In this document: positions 17,161 to 25,973 of the stretch, in pieces
Layout: each line of letters starts with the position of its first letter
Numbering within the stretch: the first letter of the stretch is position 1
DNA from: Pseudothermotoga_B sp051235805
GTDB lineage: Bacteria > Thermotogota > Thermotogae > Thermotogales > DSM-5069
Reading direction: 5' to 3'
DNA length: 64,000 nt
NCBI RefSeq assembly: GCF_051235805.1
Contig: NZ_JBPNXV010000001.1
Span: 1,612,001 to 1,676,000, forward strand
Program-made: the position numbers and the translations under genes
The notes under the pieces: model-generated
What the model was told of the DNA's origin: nothing
The model's input: the letters and a program-made list of their open reading frames with translations, nothing else
Databases searched by the model: none

Positions 17161-17167
17161 ACCACCT
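17141..17167 (-). terminator. Rho-independent terminator upstream of fabF
   Basis: Minus-strand hairpin AGGTGGT-TTG-ACCACCT followed by TTTTTCTTT. It would end transcripts coming from the diguanylate cyclase gene (stop at 17451). Between them, 17168-17450 holds nothing I can support as a gene. The hairpin shares sequence with the fab -35 box. Confidence 0.7.
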
Positions 17168-17450
17168 CTTTACTCTGTTAGAAAGTTGTGTTTGTTTTTT
17201 TAATATATTCAGGGCACTTGTCATTTTTTCATTATGATAGAGCGTTGGTGAAGGTTCGGACAAACAGTTTGTACAATCAAGAGGCAAAATTACCCTGTGG
17301 TCTGGTTTCTCTTCGGCATACCACATTGTGCAAAATTGCATTCATAGAGCCTTTCCCGAGCAAGTAATCTTTGTCGAGGTTCATAAACACGTAATATTCG
17401 TGTCATCTTAGAGTCGAGATCACTGAACAGATTTTTCTTCCAGTAGTGGC

Positions 17451-19133
17451 TCAGATTGACTCCTTATAAAACGCAAACGGCACTTTCTTCCTCTTTGCAA
17501 CGTACAGAGCCATATCAGCATTTCTCAAAAGCGTTTCAAGATTATCTCCGTCGGTTGGGTAGAAAGCGATACCCATGTTCGCCGAGATTGAGAAAGTAAT
17601 ATTTTGAACTACAATCGGCTCGTGAATTATGAAGAGCAGGCGCCTTGCAAAAGCCGCAGACTCTTCGGAAGTAGAATTGTAGAGCAAGAAAACAAATTCA
17701 TCTCCGCCCAATCTTGCTAAGATGTCGTTCTTTCTGACAACTCGTTGAGCACGCGTAGCGACTATCTTAAGAATCTGATCACCAACTGGATGACCAAAGG
17801 TATCGTTCACCTCTTTGAATTTGTGCAAATCAACAAAGACCAAAGAGATTGATTTCTCTTCCCTTCGAGCGAGCGCAAAGAGTTTCTCGGCGCATTCTTC
17901 AAGTAGTCTCCTATTTGGCAAATCAGTGAGTGAATCGTGATAAGAAAGATACTCAAGCATTTCTTTCTGTTTTTTGAGTTCTTCTTCAAGCTTGATTCTT
18001 TCAAAAAGCAAGCCAACCTGTCCTGCCAGCAGTAGTGCAATCTCAATAGATCTTTCGTCGAAAGCGTCCTCGGTTTCAAAGTTGTCCAGATTGAAAAAGG
18101 CTATCGTCTCATTTTGTACAACAACTGGTACCGACAACAAAACCTTTATTTGACCAACACGCTCGTCCGAATACAAAAGTTTCTTTCGCTCTTGGTCAAG
18201 ACTCTGCTCATTCAACTGATGCAAATTACGAATGATCTTAATCTCTTTATTCATGCCCTGTGCAAGCTCTTCAACCTTGAAGAACATTCTGTCGACAAAC
18301 TTGCGATCATAACCACAGACATTGGTGAAGACAAAATGATCCTGCTCTTTCATCAACAGACTGCCAGCCTGTGCACCCGGAACAAACTCAACAGCCTTCT
18401 CAAGAATAAACTGAGAGGCTTGTTCGGTATTCCCACTCAAGATGAGTTCTGTAAATTTCAAGAGTGCCTCGTGCAACTGAGTTCGTTTGAGCAGTTCATC
18501 TTTGTACTTTCTTTCCAACTGCACCATTTTTCTGACACTTAGCCATCTTATGAACACAACCGATGTCACTGAAACAAGAAAGGAAAAAAGGTAATCTCCA
18601 GAGCTGAGGAGTGCAGTTGTAGGTTTACATCCGATACCGTGAATGGTTAATTTGCTCTCTTCGCACAATACGATATCTGTGAAACCAAGCGAGCTGAGCA
18701 ACCCTTCCAGATCGATGACAACGAAGGCAAGTTTTTCCGTAAGATGCCTAAGACGATTTTCATCGTAGATCTTCAATACCACTTCAAGGTTCTTGGATGT
18801 GAAATTTATCTGAAAATCTTTAATCTTTTCAACCGTCTGTGCACTTGCTTGTTTTATTGATGCACTCAACACATGAAGGTATTTTGTCTTTATCTCTTGA
18901 AGCTTGGACTGAATGTAACTCTGTGCATCATTCAAAGCAGCTTCATACATTTGATCTGAAGTAAATAAGTTCTCACTCAACGCTAAAGCAATGAAATTAG
19001 CAGCTCCATCAATAACAGCTTCTGCAGTTTGAATTCTCTCTTTGAAGTTCCTCAAGTTCAAGTTGTAGAAGATGAAGATACATACTACAAAGATAACTGC
19101 CGCTAAGAGAAAAATTACCCCAGCCTTTTTCAT
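17451..19133 (-). CDS. Membrane-bound GAF-GGDEF diguanylate cyclase
   Basis: Makes cyclic di-GMP from two GTP. About 560 aa from ATG 19131-19133 (MKKAGVIF), chosen for GGAGGT 6 nt upstream; an in-frame start at 19175 has no site. Order: transmembrane helix at about 5-26, an external sensor region of about 150 residues with two Cys (near 157 and 169), second helix near 183-198, a GAF domain at about 225-380, then the GGDEF domain. The active site is GGDEF (about 476-480), and an intact RxxD inhibitory site (RKND, five residues before it) suggests product feedback. Monocistronic; a terminator lies 290 nt downstream. The signal it senses is unknown. Confidence 0.93.
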   Translation of the reverse strand: MKKAGVIFLLAAVIFVVCIFIFYNLNLRNFKERIQTAEAVIDGAANFIALALSENLFTSDQMYEAALNDAQSYIQSKLQEIKTKYLHVLSASIKQASAQTVEKIKDFQINFTSKNLEVVLKIYDENRLRHLTEKLAFVVIDLEGLLSSLGFTDIVLCEESKLTIHGIGCKPTTALLSSGDYLFSFLVSVTSVVFIRWLSVRKMVQLERKYKDELLKRTQLHEALLKFTELILSGNTEQASQFILEKAVEFVPGAQAGSLLMKEQDHFVFTNVCGYDRKFVDRMFFKVEELAQGMNKEIKIIRNLHQLNEQSLDQERKKLLYSDERVGQIKVLLSVPVVVQNETIAFFNLDNFETEDAFDERSIEIALLLAGQVGLLFERIKLEEELKKQKEMLEYLSYHDSLTDLPNRRLLEECAEKLFALARREEKSISLVFVDLHKFKEVNDTFGHPVGDQILKIVATRAQRVVRKNDILARLGGDEFVFLLYNSTSEESAAFARRLLFIIHEPIVVQNITFSISANMGIAFYPTDGDNLETLLRNADMALYVAKRKKVPFAFYKESI

Positions 19134-19232
19134 CAGAATACCTCCAGGCTTTCTGATAAATAAATAATAATACATTTATAGCAGTTATGGTAAACTCAAA
19201 GTACGTACTACTAACTAAGTGGAGGTGACTGT

Positions 19233-20390
19233 GTGAAGATCTTACTCAAGAATGCATTGATTTTCTCAATTGTGAAAAAGCCGTTCAAAGGTGATCTTCT
19301 GATTGAAGGTGGCAAGATTCAACAGATTGCTCAGAGTATCAAAGCGACCAAAGGTGCCGATGTGATTGATTTAGAAGGGAAGTACCTTTTTCCAGGTTTC
19401 ATCGATGCACACTCGCACATAGGACTCTACCCAGAGGGTCTGGGCAATACCGAGAGTGAAGGCAATGAAATGACAGATCCAGTGACAGCCCATTTATTTG
19501 CCTTGGATGCTTTTTATCCAGATGACACTGCAATAAGAAAAGCACTCAGCGGTGGTGTGACAACAGCATTTGTTGTCATGGGCAGTGCCAATCCAGTTGG
19601 AGGACAGGGTTTCATAGCAAAATTCAAAAAGGGAACGGCAGCAGAAATGTGCATCGTCAATCCTGAAGGTGTGAAGATGGCATTTGGAGAAAATCCTAAG
19701 CGAGTCTATTCGGAGAAAAAGACGATGCCCACGACGCGAATGGGTACGGCTGCCGTTGTGAGAAGTTTTCTTTTGAAATCGCGAGACTATATGAAAAAGA
19801 AAGAACTCGCCAACAAGGAGGGCAAGGAATTCACAGAGACAGATCCAAAGTATGAGGTTGGGGAAAAACTCCTCAAGAGAGAGCTTGTTGCAAGAATACA
19901 TGCGCACAGAGCCGATGATATTTTGACGGCTATAAGAATTTCAGAAGAGTTCAACCTGAAGTTTGTGATAGAACACTGTACAGAAGGGTACAAGGTCGCT
20001 GACCTGCTGGCAGAGAAGAAGGTACCCGTTGTCGCTGGTCCTCTTCTCACCTTTGCTACGAAATTGGAATTGAGGGACATGACGATGGAAAGTCTTTCCA
20101 TTCTGGTACAAAAAGGTGTATTGGTAGCCTTGATGTGTGATCATCCGGTGATCCCACTTGAATTTGCAACTGTTCAGGCAGCTGCAGCGATGAGATACGG
20201 TATGAAAGAGGAAGAGTTGCTGAAGATGTTAACTATAAACCCAGCAAAGATTCTCGGTCTATCAGAAAGACTTGGTTCGATTGAGCCAGGGAAAGATGCT
20301 GATTTGGTTGTTTGGTCAGCTCATCCATTCGACATGAAAGCAGTCGTTGAAAAGGTATTCATTGACGGTGATATAGTCTATCAAAAATGA
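19233..20390 (+). CDS. Metal-dependent amidohydrolase (imidazolonepropionase-like)
   Basis: 385 aa, amidohydrolase superfamily with the composite beta-sandwich plus TIM-barrel layout. Metal ligands seen in order: DAHSHIG (near 60), RIHAHRADD (near 214), EHCTEGY (near 243) and CDHPV (near 292). The C-terminal NPAKILGLSERLGSIEPGKDADLVVW is the standard family ending. Substrate class is probably a cyclic amide or peptide-like compound; it cannot be set from sequence. GTG start 6 nt after GGAGGT. Divergent from the diguanylate cyclase and closed by a bidirectional terminator shared with nfnB. Confidence 0.88.
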   Translation: MKILLKNALIFSIVKKPFKGDLLIEGGKIQQIAQSIKATKGADVIDLEGKYLFPGFIDAHSHIGLYPEGLGNTESEGNEMTDPVTAHLFALDAFYPDDTAIRKALSGGVTTAFVVMGSANPVGGQGFIAKFKKGTAAEMCIVNPEGVKMAFGENPKRVYSEKKTMPTTRMGTAAVVRSFLLKSRDYMKKKELANKEGKEFTETDPKYEVGEKLLKRELVARIHAHRADDILTAIRISEEFNLKFVIEHCTEGYKVADLLAEKKVPVVAGPLLTFATKLELRDMTMESLSILVQKGVLVALMCDHPVIPLEFATVQAAAAMRYGMKEEELLKMLTINPAKILGLSERLGSIEPGKDADLVVWSAHPFDMKAVVEKVFIDGDIVYQK

Positions 20391-20412
20391 AAGGCGGCAG
20401 TAGCCGCCTTTT
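20390..20412. terminator. Bidirectional terminator between amidohydrolase and nfnB
   Basis: Stem AAGGCGGC/GCCGCCTT with an AGTA loop. On the plus strand TTTT follows; on the minus strand TCATTTTTGA follows. It serves both convergent genes. Confidence 0.8.
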
Positions 20413-20440
20413 GAAACCCAAGTTGTATTCTACTCTTTAA

Positions 20441-21853
20441 TCACCAAGGGTTATATTCCCCGCAGAGAAATTTGTCTATCCAATAAGCGGCTCTTTTACC
20501 CGCGCCCATAGCTTCGATTACAGTTGCAGCACCTGTCACGATATCGCCACCCGCAAAGACCTTTTTCAGGGTTGTTGCACCAGTTTCGCTGTCAGCGATT
20601 ATATAACCATATTTGTTCAGAGACAAACCTTTGAACTCACTCAGTAGGAATCGATTTGCATCTGTACCTATTGCCTCGATTATCATGTCTGCCTCGACGA
20701 TGAATCTGCTGTCTTCGATTGGAATTGGCTTACGCCTTCCTGATTCGTCTGGTTCACCCAGCTCCATGCTTATGCATTCGGCTCCGAGTACCCTACCTCT
20801 CTCATCTCCTATGTACTTTATCGGTTGTGTGAGCCACATGAATTGAATACCTTCTTCAACAGCATGCAGGTACTCTTCACGACGTGCTGGCATCTCTTGC
20901 TCTGTTCTTCTGTAGATGACCTTCACTTGTTTGGCACCAAGCCTTAGGGCACTTCTTGCTGCATCCATCGCAACATTTCCTCCACCTATAACTACAACTT
21001 GCGAACCCTTTTTCACTGGTGTGTCATAGCTGGGAAACAGATAAGCCTTCATCAAGTTCACTCTCGTGAGAAATTCATTTGCCGAATAGACACCATTCAG
21101 ATTCGTGCCCTCGATCTTCATGAATTTGGGTGTACCAGCACCAATTCCCAAAAAGATGGCATCGTATTCTTGCAAAAGTTCATCAACGGAGATCGACTTC
21201 CCAACGGGTGTGTTCAGATGAATTTTGACAGAAAGAGATTCTATGTACTTAACCTCTCTTTCAACTATCGCTTTGGGTAGCCTGAACTCTGGTATGCCGT
21301 AGACCAAGACGCCACCGGGTTTGTGAAGAGTCTCAAAGACATCAACTGAATAACCCTTTTTGGCGAGATCTGCTGCAGCTGTCAAACCAGCAGGACCAGA
21401 ACCAACGACGGCAATCTTTCCACCTTTTGACGGAGCAATCTCTATCCTTGGATCTTTTACATTGGTAGCTTCCCAGTCTGCAACAAATCTTTCAAGTCTT
21501 CCTATTGCCACTGGCTCTGAACCAGGTATCTTACCAACGACACATTTTTCCTCGCACTGAACCTCTTGAGGGCAGACCCTGCCACACACAGCTGGTAGGT
21601 TGTTGTACAGTTTCAAGATTCTTGCCGCTTCGTCAAAACGCCCTTCTTTGACTTCTCTTATGAAACCTGGTATATCTATTCCCACAGGACAACCACTGAC
21701 ACATGGATGCGTTGGACATTGTAAACACCTTCGTGACTCGATTAGTGCTTGCTCCTCGGTATAACCAAGCGCCACCTCTGAGAAATTCTTAATCCTTTCG
21801 TGGGGTTCTTGTTCTGGCATCAAAGTCTTCTTGGGGTTTGGTCTCACAGCCAT
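20441..21853 (-). CDS. nfnB: NADH-dependent ferredoxin:NADP+ oxidoreductase, large subunit (NfnB; GltD-like)
   Basis: 470 aa, homologous to the small subunit of glutamate synthase. The N-terminal part carries Cys clusters for [4Fe-4S] centres (CLQCPTHPCVSGCPVG, then CGRVCPQEVQCEEKC). It is followed by an FAD site (GSGPAGLTAA near 155) and an NADP(H) site (GGGNVAMDAARSALRLGA near 285). With the gene just upstream it forms the cytoplasmic electron-bifurcating transhydrogenase NfnAB, which couples NADPH to NADH and reduced ferredoxin. No large glutamate synthase subunit is adjacent, and the paired NfnA-type partner supports Nfn over a glutamate synthase. The genes overlap by 10 nt. Confidence 0.92.
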   Translation of the reverse strand: MAVRPNPKKTLMPEQEPHERIKNFSEVALGYTEEQALIESRRCLQCPTHPCVSGCPVGIDIPGFIREVKEGRFDEAARILKLYNNLPAVCGRVCPQEVQCEEKCVVGKIPGSEPVAIGRLERFVADWEATNVKDPRIEIAPSKGGKIAVVGSGPAGLTAAADLAKKGYSVDVFETLHKPGGVLVYGIPEFRLPKAIVEREVKYIESLSVKIHLNTPVGKSISVDELLQEYDAIFLGIGAGTPKFMKIEGTNLNGVYSANEFLTRVNLMKAYLFPSYDTPVKKGSQVVVIGGGNVAMDAARSALRLGAKQVKVIYRRTEQEMPARREEYLHAVEEGIQFMWLTQPIKYIGDERGRVLGAECISMELGEPDESGRRKPIPIEDSRFIVEADMIIEAIGTDANRFLLSEFKGLSLNKYGYIIADSETGATTLKKVFAGGDIVTGAATVIEAMGAGKRAAYWIDKFLCGEYNPW

Positions 21854-22692
21854 GACAGATCACCGACACTTTCTTCGAAGACCTTAAGACTTTTCTGCTC
21901 TTCTTCGCGGTATTGAGCTAACCTGATGAGCAATTCCTCCCAATCCACCTTCGTTCCGTCAAACTCTGGGCCATCGACACACGCAAACTTCATCTGACCA
22001 TCAACGGTTACCCTGCAAGCACCACACATACCTGTGCCATCCACCATTATTGGATTCAAAGAAACCCATAGCTTTAGTCCCAGTTGCTTTGCCTTCAAGG
22101 CACAGAATTTCATCATAACGGTTGGTCCCACAGCCCAGGCAATATCTATTCTGAAGTTATTTACAAGCATATCTATACCATCTGTCACCACACCTTTGAC
22201 TCCGTATGAACCATCATCGGTGGTTACGACCAACTCATCAGCAAGATTTTGAAATTCATCCAACATGATCACATACTCTTTGCTGCGACCACCCAGAACT
22301 ATGAAGAGTCTGTTTTGGTGTCTCTTCAGCTCTTTGGCGATCGGAAGTAAGGTCGCTATACCCACACCACCACCAACCAGCATGACATTACCAAAGTGTT
22401 TGATTTCACTTGGATTTCCCAAAGGTCCAACAACATCTGTCAACAGATCGTTTTCGTTCATCATACACAATTGGTAGGTACTTTTCCCAACAGCACGTAC
22501 CACCATTCGAAAACTGTTTTCATAGATATCCGCAATGGTCAAAGGGATCCGTTCACCCCTTTCACCTATACGAACTATGATGAATTGTCCTGGTTTTGCC
22601 CTTTTGGCTATCTCTGGATTTTCAACAACGAAATCGTACACTTGTGGTGCTAACTTTGTTTTTCTGAGAATCTGATTCTTCAAACACTTCAC
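21844..22692 (-). CDS. nfnA: NADH-dependent ferredoxin:NADP+ oxidoreductase, small subunit (NfnA)
   Basis: 282 aa, dihydroorotate-dehydrogenase electron-transfer-subunit-like flavoprotein. N-terminal FAD domain (GQFIIVRIGERGERIPLT), NAD-binding domain (LVGGGVGIATLLPIAKEL near 105) and C-terminal [2Fe-2S] segment GMCGACRVTVDG...FACVDGPEFDG, diagnostic of NfnA/SudB proteins. Together with NfnB it balances NADPH, NADH and reduced ferredoxin in fermentation. The start is preceded by GGAGGTGAAG. A weak promoter (TTAGCT, 17 nt, CATAAT with TGG before it, about 22745-22773, minus strand) may serve it. Confidence 0.92.
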   Translation of the reverse strand: MKCLKNQILRKTKLAPQVYDFVVENPEIAKRAKPGQFIIVRIGERGERIPLTIADIYENSFRMVVRAVGKSTYQLCMMNENDLLTDVVGPLGNPSEIKHFGNVMLVGGGVGIATLLPIAKELKRHQNRLFIVLGGRSKEYVIMLDEFQNLADELVVTTDDGSYGVKGVVTDGIDMLVNNFRIDIAWAVGPTVMMKFCALKAKQLGLKLWVSLNPIMVDGTGMCGACRVTVDGQMKFACVDGPEFDGTKVDWEELLIRLAQYREEEQKSLKVFEESVGDLSWL

Positions 22693-23309
22693 CTCCTGTA
22701 AAAAAATTCAAGATTTCTTTCTCAGTTCTTCTCTTCAACAACTGATTATGCCAGAGCCTGAGTTTCCAGCTAAGAATTTAGAACCGATAATTTCTGCAAC
22801 AAATGATTTCATGCATTAGCAGTGAACCTGATCTGAAAAGATGATATCTATTATTCGGTTTCATTTGATTCACTCGACGTTCAGAATCTGCTCTATCCAT
22901 TTTAACAGTACCTCAACAAGAAGTCTTCATCTTCTGTAAGATGGAGATGAATTGCCGCTGATAGATACTCAGTTTCGGTTATGATAACACTATCCAAGTA
23001 AAGAGTTTGGCTAAGATGAATTGATATTTCGGGGAAGCCCTTTGAGCGTGTGGAATTCGGTAACAGTAGTTGCCTTGACCACGAAGCCACTACTTCTATA
23101 AATGGTGGCAGTTCACTCTGCGACAGGTTTTCAAAGAGCAATTAGAACTATCTCTCACACATTTCTAAGAATCAGTGCAACTTCTGGCTATTTTCTGTCA
23201 TTGACATGTAACATTTTTCGAGTTATTATTTTCTTGGACAGCGACCCCCCTATCCCCCCTTGGATGGAACCAAGCTGCCTGAGGAGCCTGCGCAAGCAGG
23301 CTCCTCATT
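22693..23309. other. Non-coding or decayed 600-bp stretch
   Basis: I see no gene with family-like sequence here. Two open frames (minus 22902-23141, plus 23102-23374) resemble no family and lack ribosome sites. The content includes a C-run near 23243-23259 (six G, ATA, six G on the minus strand) and a hairpin at 23281-23306. It could be the remains of a lost gene or a long upstream region of nfnA. I cannot recognise an RNA family in it. Confidence 0.5.
23281..23306 (-). terminator. Strong hairpin after the rodA-linked gene
   Basis: Perfect 11-bp stem GAGGAGCCTGC/GCAGGCTCCTC closed by a 4-nt loop, 3 nt beyond the stop of the minus-strand gene at 23310. There is no U-run, so it may be an mRNA 3'-end stabiliser rather than a strict intrinsic terminator. 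Confidence 0.55.
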
Positions 23310-23936
23310 CTATTTCGGTATGTACAGAGAAAAATCTGACTCTAAGTTGTTCACCCTCGCATCTTTCCATGTGATAACCTTAGTCGGATGTTGTTTCGTT
23401 CCAACACCGTAGATCAAGAAACTCACCATCCCAGGCTTGCCTATCACAATGGTGCAATCCCTTGGTACCTGAAGAGAATACTGTGTTTGTATTGGAGGAG
23501 TTTTGAAGTAGTAGAACTTGTACGGAGCCAATCCCGGTTTTAGTTCCCTCGAAAAATAAACAGTATCACCTTTTCTAAAGGTTACCCAGACGCTTTCTTG
23601 TCCCATCACGAACAGTCTCAAGTATCCAGTGGTTGGATCATCGTAGAGTTCCTCGACAATTCTTTCGAGGTCTGTAGAGGTATTCGAAAGGAAATTCGCT
23701 GCCGAGATGTACTTGTCGAAAACAGAATTCGGTCCAAAAGAGGATTCAAGTTTTGATATCCTGTCATTCAGCATGTTTATCTTCTTTTCAAGACTTGAAA
23801 CAACCGCATCTTGTTGTTTTTTCTGTTTGAGATAGTACACGAAAGAGAAGATAGATAGAACCGATCCACACACAAGAGCAACTATGAAGAGAAAAACAAG
23901 AAAACTCACCAAGAATTCCCGCCTCTTTCTCACCAC
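23310..23936 (-). CDS. Membrane-anchored protein of unknown function, linked to rodA
   Basis: 208 aa. Residues 10-36 form one hydrophobic helix after a basic N-terminus (MVRKRREF), so the chain is probably anchored with its C-terminal part outside. Residues 38-66 (KQKKQQDAVV...ISKLESS) look like a coiled coil. The rest is a beta-rich domain (LRLFVMGQESVWVTFRKGDTVYF) that I do not recognise. GTG start 5 nt after GGAGGT; the start overlaps the rodA stop by 7 nt, so co-translation is likely. Context suggests a cell-shape or envelope role, in the way FtsL/MreC-type small proteins accompany wall synthases; this is inference only. Confidence 0.75.
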   Translation of the reverse strand: MVRKRREFLVSFLVFLFIVALVCGSVLSIFSFVYYLKQKKQQDAVVSSLEKKINMLNDRISKLESSFGPNSVFDKYISAANFLSNTSTDLERIVEELYDDPTTGYLRLFVMGQESVWVTFRKGDTVYFSRELKPGLAPYKFYYFKTPPIQTQYSLQVPRDCTIVIGKPGMVSFLIYGVGTKQHPTKVITWKDARVNNLESDFSLYIPK

Positions 23937-25024
23937 AGTTGACCTCCCTCCATTTCCTTACCCGTCCTACCCACTGCATAAGATTTTTCAACCATACCAA
24001 GTTTGATGCAGAAGAACAATGTCGACGATCCGCCATAACTTATGAAAGGCAGGGGGATACCAGTCACAGGCATTATTCCCATAGCCATTCCCATGTTCAC
24101 AAAGACGTGCAGAACAAAGATCGTCATAACTCCCACATCTACGAGCTGCCAGAATTCATTTTTTGCAAGCCTTATCACATTCGCTATTCTGAAGGCCAGC
24201 AGAGAGTAAAGTATTATGCACAGAGATATTCCGATAAATCCGAATTCTTCTCCTATGACTGACAGAATGAAATCAGTATGATTCTTTGGGACATACCTCC
24301 AAATAGTCGATGGACCTTTCAGATAACCTCTGCCCGTAGGACCACCTGAACCAATCGTGTGAACAGATTGTGTTACGTTGTATGCACTACTCTGCCTGAA
24401 GGTTGACGGTGATAGAAATGAGATAATTCTTTCCTTTTGATACTCTTTGAGCCCAAAGAAGTACAACACCGGCAGCAGTGCGAGTAGAATGATCATGATC
24501 AAAAGAACAGGCTTCAACGACATTCGAGAACAAAAGACCACCGAGAACCACAGAACGACAAGCAGTATCGCTGTGCCAAGATCTGGCTCAACTGCCACCA
24601 ATAGCACCATTGAAGTAACCACCAGAAAAGAGAGGATCAGATTTTTGATAGTTTTCCTCATCAATATCGTGGCAGTGATCAGTATCACACATATCTTAGC
24701 AACCTCAGATGGCTGAAAGTATCCAACCTTCAAATCAAACCAGCGGCGGGCACCTCCAGAGACCGTACCAAAGAAAAGGACTAACACAAGGCTGAGAAAA
24801 CACAAAAAGTACAAAAACCAACTCAACCTCTGCAAATCTCTCTCTCTGAGCAGCATCGTCAAGAAGAGTGCTGCCATACCCAAAATGTCCCAGATCACCT
24901 GTTTTTTCACAAAGCTTGTTCCGTAGGCCCTCGTGCTACTGTATATGGCTAAGAGTCCTACGACCATCAGCAAGGCAACGATTATTGGTATGAAAAGATC
25001 AATTCGCCTGTTCTCCCATGGCAT
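23930..25024 (-). CDS. rodA: Peptidoglycan glycosyltransferase RodA (SEDS family)
   Basis: 364 aa polytopic membrane protein with about ten helices. SEDS signatures seen: GARRWFDLKVGYFQPSEVAKI near 90, the conserved acidic site in VEPDLGTA near 145, VPKNHTDFILSVIGEEFG near 245 (typical of RodA) and GIPLPFISYGGSS near 320. It polymerises lipid II during side-wall growth with a class B PBP, which is not in this window. It overlaps the ttuA 3' end by 26 nt, forming a minus-strand operon ttuA-rodA-unknown. Confidence 0.92.
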   Translation of the reverse strand: MPWENRRIDLFIPIIVALLMVVGLLAIYSSTRAYGTSFVKKQVIWDILGMAALFLTMLLRERDLQRLSWFLYFLCFLSLVLVLFFGTVSGGARRWFDLKVGYFQPSEVAKICVILITATILMRKTIKNLILSFLVVTSMVLLVAVEPDLGTAILLVVLWFSVVFCSRMSLKPVLLIMIILLALLPVLYFFGLKEYQKERIISFLSPSTFRQSSAYNVTQSVHTIGSGGPTGRGYLKGPSTIWRYVPKNHTDFILSVIGEEFGFIGISLCIILYSLLAFRIANVIRLAKNEFWQLVDVGVMTIFVLHVFVNMGMAMGIMPVTGIPLPFISYGGSSTLFFCIKLGMVEKSYAVGRTGKEMEGGQLW

Positions 25025-25901
25025 TCTCTATCCTCTCTCTCATCCTACAGAAAGAACATTTATCAGTCGTCGTTGGATAACCACAAGTGACACATTCATT
25101 CAGCAAAATAGCATCACGTTGGAATAGACTAAGCCTTTGAAATTGTTTATAGAATCTCAATTTTGTACCAGGTTGATCGATTTCTAGTCTGTTGAGTAAA
25201 CTCTTGTATCTCAGAGAGCTCGCATCCTTAGAGAAAGGACATCTTTCGCTTTCAAAAGGTATTTCGTTGAGCATCGCATAGACGTAGATCTCTTTCTCAG
25301 TTAACCAAACCAGTGGCTTTGCCTTAGCCACGATTCTCTTGTGAGTCTTTGGCATGAATGGAGCCTGTCTTTGCAGGTATTCCAAGTTCCAGTTCAAGAG
25401 ATTACCAAGTAAAAATGAGACCTCATCGTCTAAATTATGACCTGTGACCAGTAGATCATAGCCGTTCTCATAGGCAACTTTGTTCATAAGATATCTTCTG
25501 ATTAAACCACAAACAGAACATGTCGGCCTTCTTATCAATTTGGCTACTTCTGGTGTCGTAAGTCCTGATAAATACTCTTTTACATCCACGATCATTAGTT
25601 CTCTTGACATCTTTACCGCAAAATCAGAAATCACATTGCTTTTCAGTTCACCAATTCCTGTATCGATCAACAAACCAGAAGTCTTGTAACCCAGTTTGTT
25701 CAGCACATACCAGAGAGTCATACTGTCTTTGCCGCCAGAAACTGCCACGAGAACTCTGTCATCTTTCTGAATCATCGAGTACTCGGTGATAGTTCTCTGA
25801 ATGCATTTCTCGAAGTACTCGATGAAGTGTTCGGCGCAGAAAGCAGTGTTGTGTTGAATGAGCCTGATGACGGCAGTTTTGGAACATTTCTTGCACTTCA
25901 T
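24999..25901 (-). CDS. ttuA: tRNA-5-methyluridine54 2-sulfurtransferase
   Basis: 300 aa. Makes 2-thiouridine at position 54 of tRNA, which raises tRNA melting temperature in thermophiles. Order: N-terminal zinc finger (CKKC at 3-6, Cys22 and His25), PP-loop SGGKDS (55-60) for ATP, the [4Fe-4S] Cys set at about 128, 131 (CSVC) and 221 (ERCPFS), and a C-terminal zinc finger (CVTC...CSFC). These positions fit TtuA rather than TtcA. Sulfur comes from the TtuB carrier, not seen here. First gene of the operon with rodA. Confidence 0.92.
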   Translation of the reverse strand: MKCKKCSKTAVIRLIQHNTAFCAEHFIEYFEKCIQRTITEYSMIQKDDRVLVAVSGGKDSMTLWYVLNKLGYKTSGLLIDTGIGELKSNVISDFAVKMSRELMIVDVKEYLSGLTTPEVAKLIRRPTCSVCGLIRRYLMNKVAYENGYDLLVTGHNLDDEVSFLLGNLLNWNLEYLQRQAPFMPKTHKRIVAKAKPLVWLTEKEIYVYAMLNEIPFESERCPFSKDASSLRYKSLLNRLEIDQPGTKLRFYKQFQRLSLFQRDAILLNECVTCGYPTTTDKCSFCRMRERIENAMGEQAN

Positions 25902-25973
25902 CCAGTAACCTCCTAAGAACTTCCTTCAAGATCATTTTATCATTATGTGGTTTAATTAAAATGGTGGATCTGT

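Noticed and set aside
17132..17341. 69-codon minus-strand frame before fabF
   Set aside because: It runs through the terminator hairpin and the fab promoter, has no ribosome site and resembles no family.
22902..23141. 79-codon minus-strand frame in the long gap
   Set aside because: No ribosome site and no recognisable domain; possible gene remnant only.
23243..23259. Two six-G blocks on the minus strand as a possible G-quadruplex
   Set aside because: Only two G-runs are present; a stable intramolecular quadruplex normally needs four, so the case is weak.
23102..23374. 90-codon plus-strand frame crossing the hairpin at 23281-23306
   Set aside because: It overlaps the 3' end of a supported minus-strand gene and crosses a strong stem-loop.
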